Program-made: the position numbers and the translations under genes
The notes under the pieces: model-generated
Database searches by the model: none
What the model was told of the DNA's origin: nothing
The model's input: only the letters and a program-made list of their open reading frames with translations
Source: DATDYA01 sp035289165
Lineage (GTDB): Bacteria > Patescibacteriota > Patescibacteriia > Magasanikbacterales > GWA2-37-8
Length of the DNA stretch: 14,991 bases
Reading direction: 5' to 3'
NCBI GenBank assembly: GCA_035289165.1
Contig: DATDYA010000067.1
Location: 1 to 14,991, forward strand
In this document: positions 13,258 to 14,991 of the stretch, piece by piece
Layout: every line of letters begins with the position of its first letter
Position numbering within the stretch: the stretch's first letter is position 1

Positions 13258-13283
13258 ATACCACCCTTCTCCCGGGTTAGCAA
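13255..13283 (-). promoter_or_regulatory. Promoter of the SDR gene, interlocked with the terminator
   Basis: On the minus strand TTGCTA (13283-13278, four of six) and a perfect TATAAT (13260-13255) are 17 bases apart. Transcription would start near 13248, in the loop of the terminator hairpin, so the new transcript lacks the first hairpin arm and cannot fold the terminator. The leader is about 35 bases with no Shine-Dalgarno. Confidence 0.75.
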
Positions 13284-13290
13284 CCCCGAA

Positions 13291-13770
13291 CTAGTCACAC
13301 AAAATATCCGAATGGTCCTCAATTTTATTATTATTCACCTCAAACCACCATTCGCAATCTCTAACCGGATACTTTGAACATTTACCCAAACATTCTTTCT
13401 TACAACTTACATCCGTCTGGATTTCGCGATCTGGATAATTTTTATCAACAAAATCCCGGCTAATTAAACATTTACCAAGGCCACATTCATCCGAGTTATG
13501 ACACTCTTCGTCTGCGTCGGCCAGAGAAAAGTCACAATAAAAATCGTAGTTAGGCAGGCATTGTCCATAGCATGACCAGCGACCACCCTCATCCTGGCAT
13601 TTTTGCCGGTATGACTCTTTAGCATCTTCCGAATTAAAATTACACTTCCAGCCACTTTCTGTATCTTCACAAGAGGTGGAAGAGGCCTGATTGGAACGAT
13701 TATAAAGAAAAAATCCTCCGGCCCCTAAAACAGCTATGACCGATCCAACGATCAATAATTTTTTACTCAT
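13291..13770 (-). CDS. Exported cysteine-rich single-helix membrane protein, unknown function
   Basis: The product has 159 residues from ATG 13770. A GTG six codons earlier (13788) is possible but would put extra residues before the basic start. MSKKLLIVGSVIAVLGAGGFFLY is a typical anchor (helix about 5-23), and no lipobox is seen. The outer part has 14 cysteines in about 125 residues, an even number suited to seven disulfides. A GG-x-W pattern (KCQDEGGRWSCYGQC) is followed by a DADEEC/DEC/GKC cluster and a second cluster (SCKKECLGKC). Such patterns occur in many small surface proteins, and no named family is claimed. It starts 25 bases after the subtilisin-like protease stop, so both are probably one transcript. 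The same region encodes a thioredoxin-fold protein that could serve its disulfides. Confidence 0.75.
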   Translation of the reverse strand: MSKKLLIVGSVIAVLGAGGFFLYNRSNQASSTSCEDTESGWKCNFNSEDAKESYRQKCQDEGGRWSCYGQCLPNYDFYCDFSLADADEECHNSDECGLGKCLISRDFVDKNYPDREIQTDVSCKKECLGKCSKYPVRDCEWWFEVNNNKIEDHSDILCD

Positions 13771-13795
13771 ACACAAAATTGCAAGCACAACAAGG

Positions 13796-14991
13796 CTAGA
13801 ACTTAGGCAAACTCCAGGTAGCTAATAGTTGCCCCTTGCCAGTTAAAAAGTCATATTTTCCACCGATTAGACGGTAAGACATGTAATCTTCACGACCGTC
13901 ACCATCAAAATCCGTCAAAAACAAATACCAATGGGTCTTTATCCCAGGATTTTTGACCACCTGCGTCATGGTGCTACCGCTCAAAATGTCCACCACCATC
14001 CGCTCCAACTTACTGCGATCACGACTTTTGCGCACTAAAGCAACTATTTGCGGGTTCTCCCCGCCCCAGAGCGCTCCGATTTCCAGATCATCCAAACCAT
14101 AGGCTTTGAGTACAGTCTTCTCTTTTAAAAAACTTCCATCCAAATTATATAATCGCAAAACTAAATTCGTATTCTCGAAATGCGCGGTTGCTAAGTAGTT
14201 TCCATAAACGCTCCAGTTTTCTAACTTTTTATTTATGACGAAACGATTTACCTTCTCACCTTGTAAATTGTAAACCACTACATCCGTCGCCGCTTTCTTA
14301 TTTTCTGCCACCACCAAACGCTCCTCTCCTTCGACAATACCACGCTCAACTTTAGTAATATTAGCCCGTTTCTCTTTTAATACATCGACATTACCAACCG
14401 GAAACTCATTGGTGAAATCTCCGGCGCTATCTCGAAGCTGAATAAAGTAATACGGCGCGCGGTAAATCAAAAGCGCCCAGCCCTCAGAAGCCGTATCGGT
14501 CCAATCAGTTAACTTTCCATCCTGAACCCGAGCCAACAACATTGAGTCTTCGGTCGCGGTGTTATAAGCAAACAAACTATTATTTTTTAAATAGTTCAGT
14601 GTTCCATTTCGATCGACCAAAAGTGCTGGTTTTCTGGTTGCCAACTCTTCGGCCGCCTTTTTTACGGCTACGCCAGCATTTAGTTTTCCATATCCTAGTA
14701 GCCCGGTCAAAGAAGCATTAAGCGAGTCAATATTTTCAGTATTTTGTAAAATATTACCAATAATTTGTTCAGCCTTCCAGTCCGGCCGGAGTGCCTTAAG
14801 TAAGGCTGCGGTTCCAGCGACAATCGGTGTGGCGAATGAAGTTCCTTGCCACGCTCCGCCAAATTCTTGGTTATAGCCCTGTTCTGGCAAAAAGTGTTCG
14901 GTGCTATAAATACGCTCACCCGGCGCCGCGATATCTACACACCGACCGTAATTTGCAAAATTACTCAAACGATTATTTAAATCAACCGAAG
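13796..14991 (-). CDS. Subtilisin-family (S8) serine protease, N-terminus outside the window
   Basis: The frame is open through the right edge (14991) and stops at TAG 13796-13798, giving about 398 residues of the C-terminal part. The catalytic-Ser motif GTSFATPIVAG is clear, with the Ser codon at 14837-14839. SNFANYG and VDIAAPG upstream are the usual subtilase strands before it. The Asp and His of the triad must lie beyond the edge. After the protease domain ends (about 110 visible residues) come roughly 280 residues of beta-rich repeats, like a propeller or adhesion module, ending in an FG-GAP-like calcium loop D353-x-D355-x-D357-G-x-x-D361 (numbered from the TTG at 14968). It should be secreted or surface-bound. 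It precedes the Cys-rich gene by 25 bases. Substrate unknown; partial only because the window ends. Confidence 0.93.
   Translation of the reverse strand, partial: SVDLNNRLSNFANYGRCVDIAAPGERIYSTEHFLPEQGYNQEFGGAWQGTSFATPIVAGTAALLKALRPDWKAEQIIGNILQNTENIDSLNASLTGLLGYGKLNAGVAVKKAAEELATRKPALLVDRNGTLNYLKNNSLFAYNTATEDSMLLARVQDGKLTDWTDTASEGWALLIYRAPYYFIQLRDSAGDFTNEFPVGNVDVLKEKRANITKVERGIVEGEERLVVAENKKAATDVVVYNLQGEKVNRFVINKKLENWSVYGNYLATAHFENTNLVLRLYNLDGSFLKEKTVLKAYGLDDLEIGALWGGENPQIVALVRKSRDRSKLERMVVDILSGSTMTQVVKNPGIKTHWYLFLTDFDGDGREDYMSYRLIGGKYDFLTGKGQLLATWSLPKF

Noticed and set aside
1..14991. CRISPR array, insertion sequence, prophage or toxin-antitoxin pair
   Set aside because: No regular repeats, transposase or integrase motifs, or paired small toxin and antitoxin genes were seen.

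Overview
The window looks like a chromosomal piece of a small-genome bacterium of the Patescibacteria (CPR) type. This is inferred from several things. The genes are tightly packed, with gaps of 2 to 21 bases inside operons. Almost no gene has a Shine-Dalgarno site. A DUF2304 protein sits beside a dolichyl-phosphate-mannose-synthase-like GT2, and there are several small single-helix surface proteins of unknown function. The genetic code reads as standard: no in-frame TGA interrupts any gene, and none of the 18 visible genes uses TGA as a stop. A lineage below that level cannot be assigned by reading alone.

Layout, left to right. Bases 1-122 hold the C-terminal end of a GC-rich gene. Bases 123-270 hold no clear gene but contain several hairpins ending in an intrinsic terminator. 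A 70-residue gene at 337-549 stands alone, with a consensus promoter, a strong Shine-Dalgarno and a TTG start, and terminators follow it. A plus-strand operon (687-6704) then carries a membrane-anchored protein of unknown function, the lipid II flippase MurJ, the translation GTPase LepA/EF4, a 31-residue membrane microprotein and the RecJ exonuclease.

Everything from 6709 to the end is on the minus strand, so recJ converges on it with 4 bases between stop codons. Listed here in transcription order from the right edge: a subtilisin-family protease (N-terminus outside the window) and a 14-cysteine surface protein; a UDP-glucuronate-decarboxylase-like SDR enzyme with its own promoter; then a six-gene run of a 129-residue unknown, a GT2 polyprenyl-phosphate glycosyltransferase, DUF2304, a full GT4 glycosyltransferase, a half-length GT4-like protein and a membrane-anchored thioredoxin-fold protein; then a YtxH-like protein; then a 326-residue unknown with different codon choice.

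Working together: the minus-strand block reads as a cell-envelope module. The SDR enzyme would make a nucleotide sugar, the GT2/DUF2304 pair would make or handle a lipid-linked sugar, the GT4 proteins would extend a surface glycan, and the thioredoxin-fold protein, the protease and the cysteine-rich protein would act outside the membrane. MurJ on the plus strand supplies peptidoglycan precursors to the same compartment. No rRNA, tRNA, CRISPR array, insertion sequence or prophage was seen. A recurrent feature is tight packing of terminators against promoters, in one case with the promoter -10 inside the terminator hairpin.
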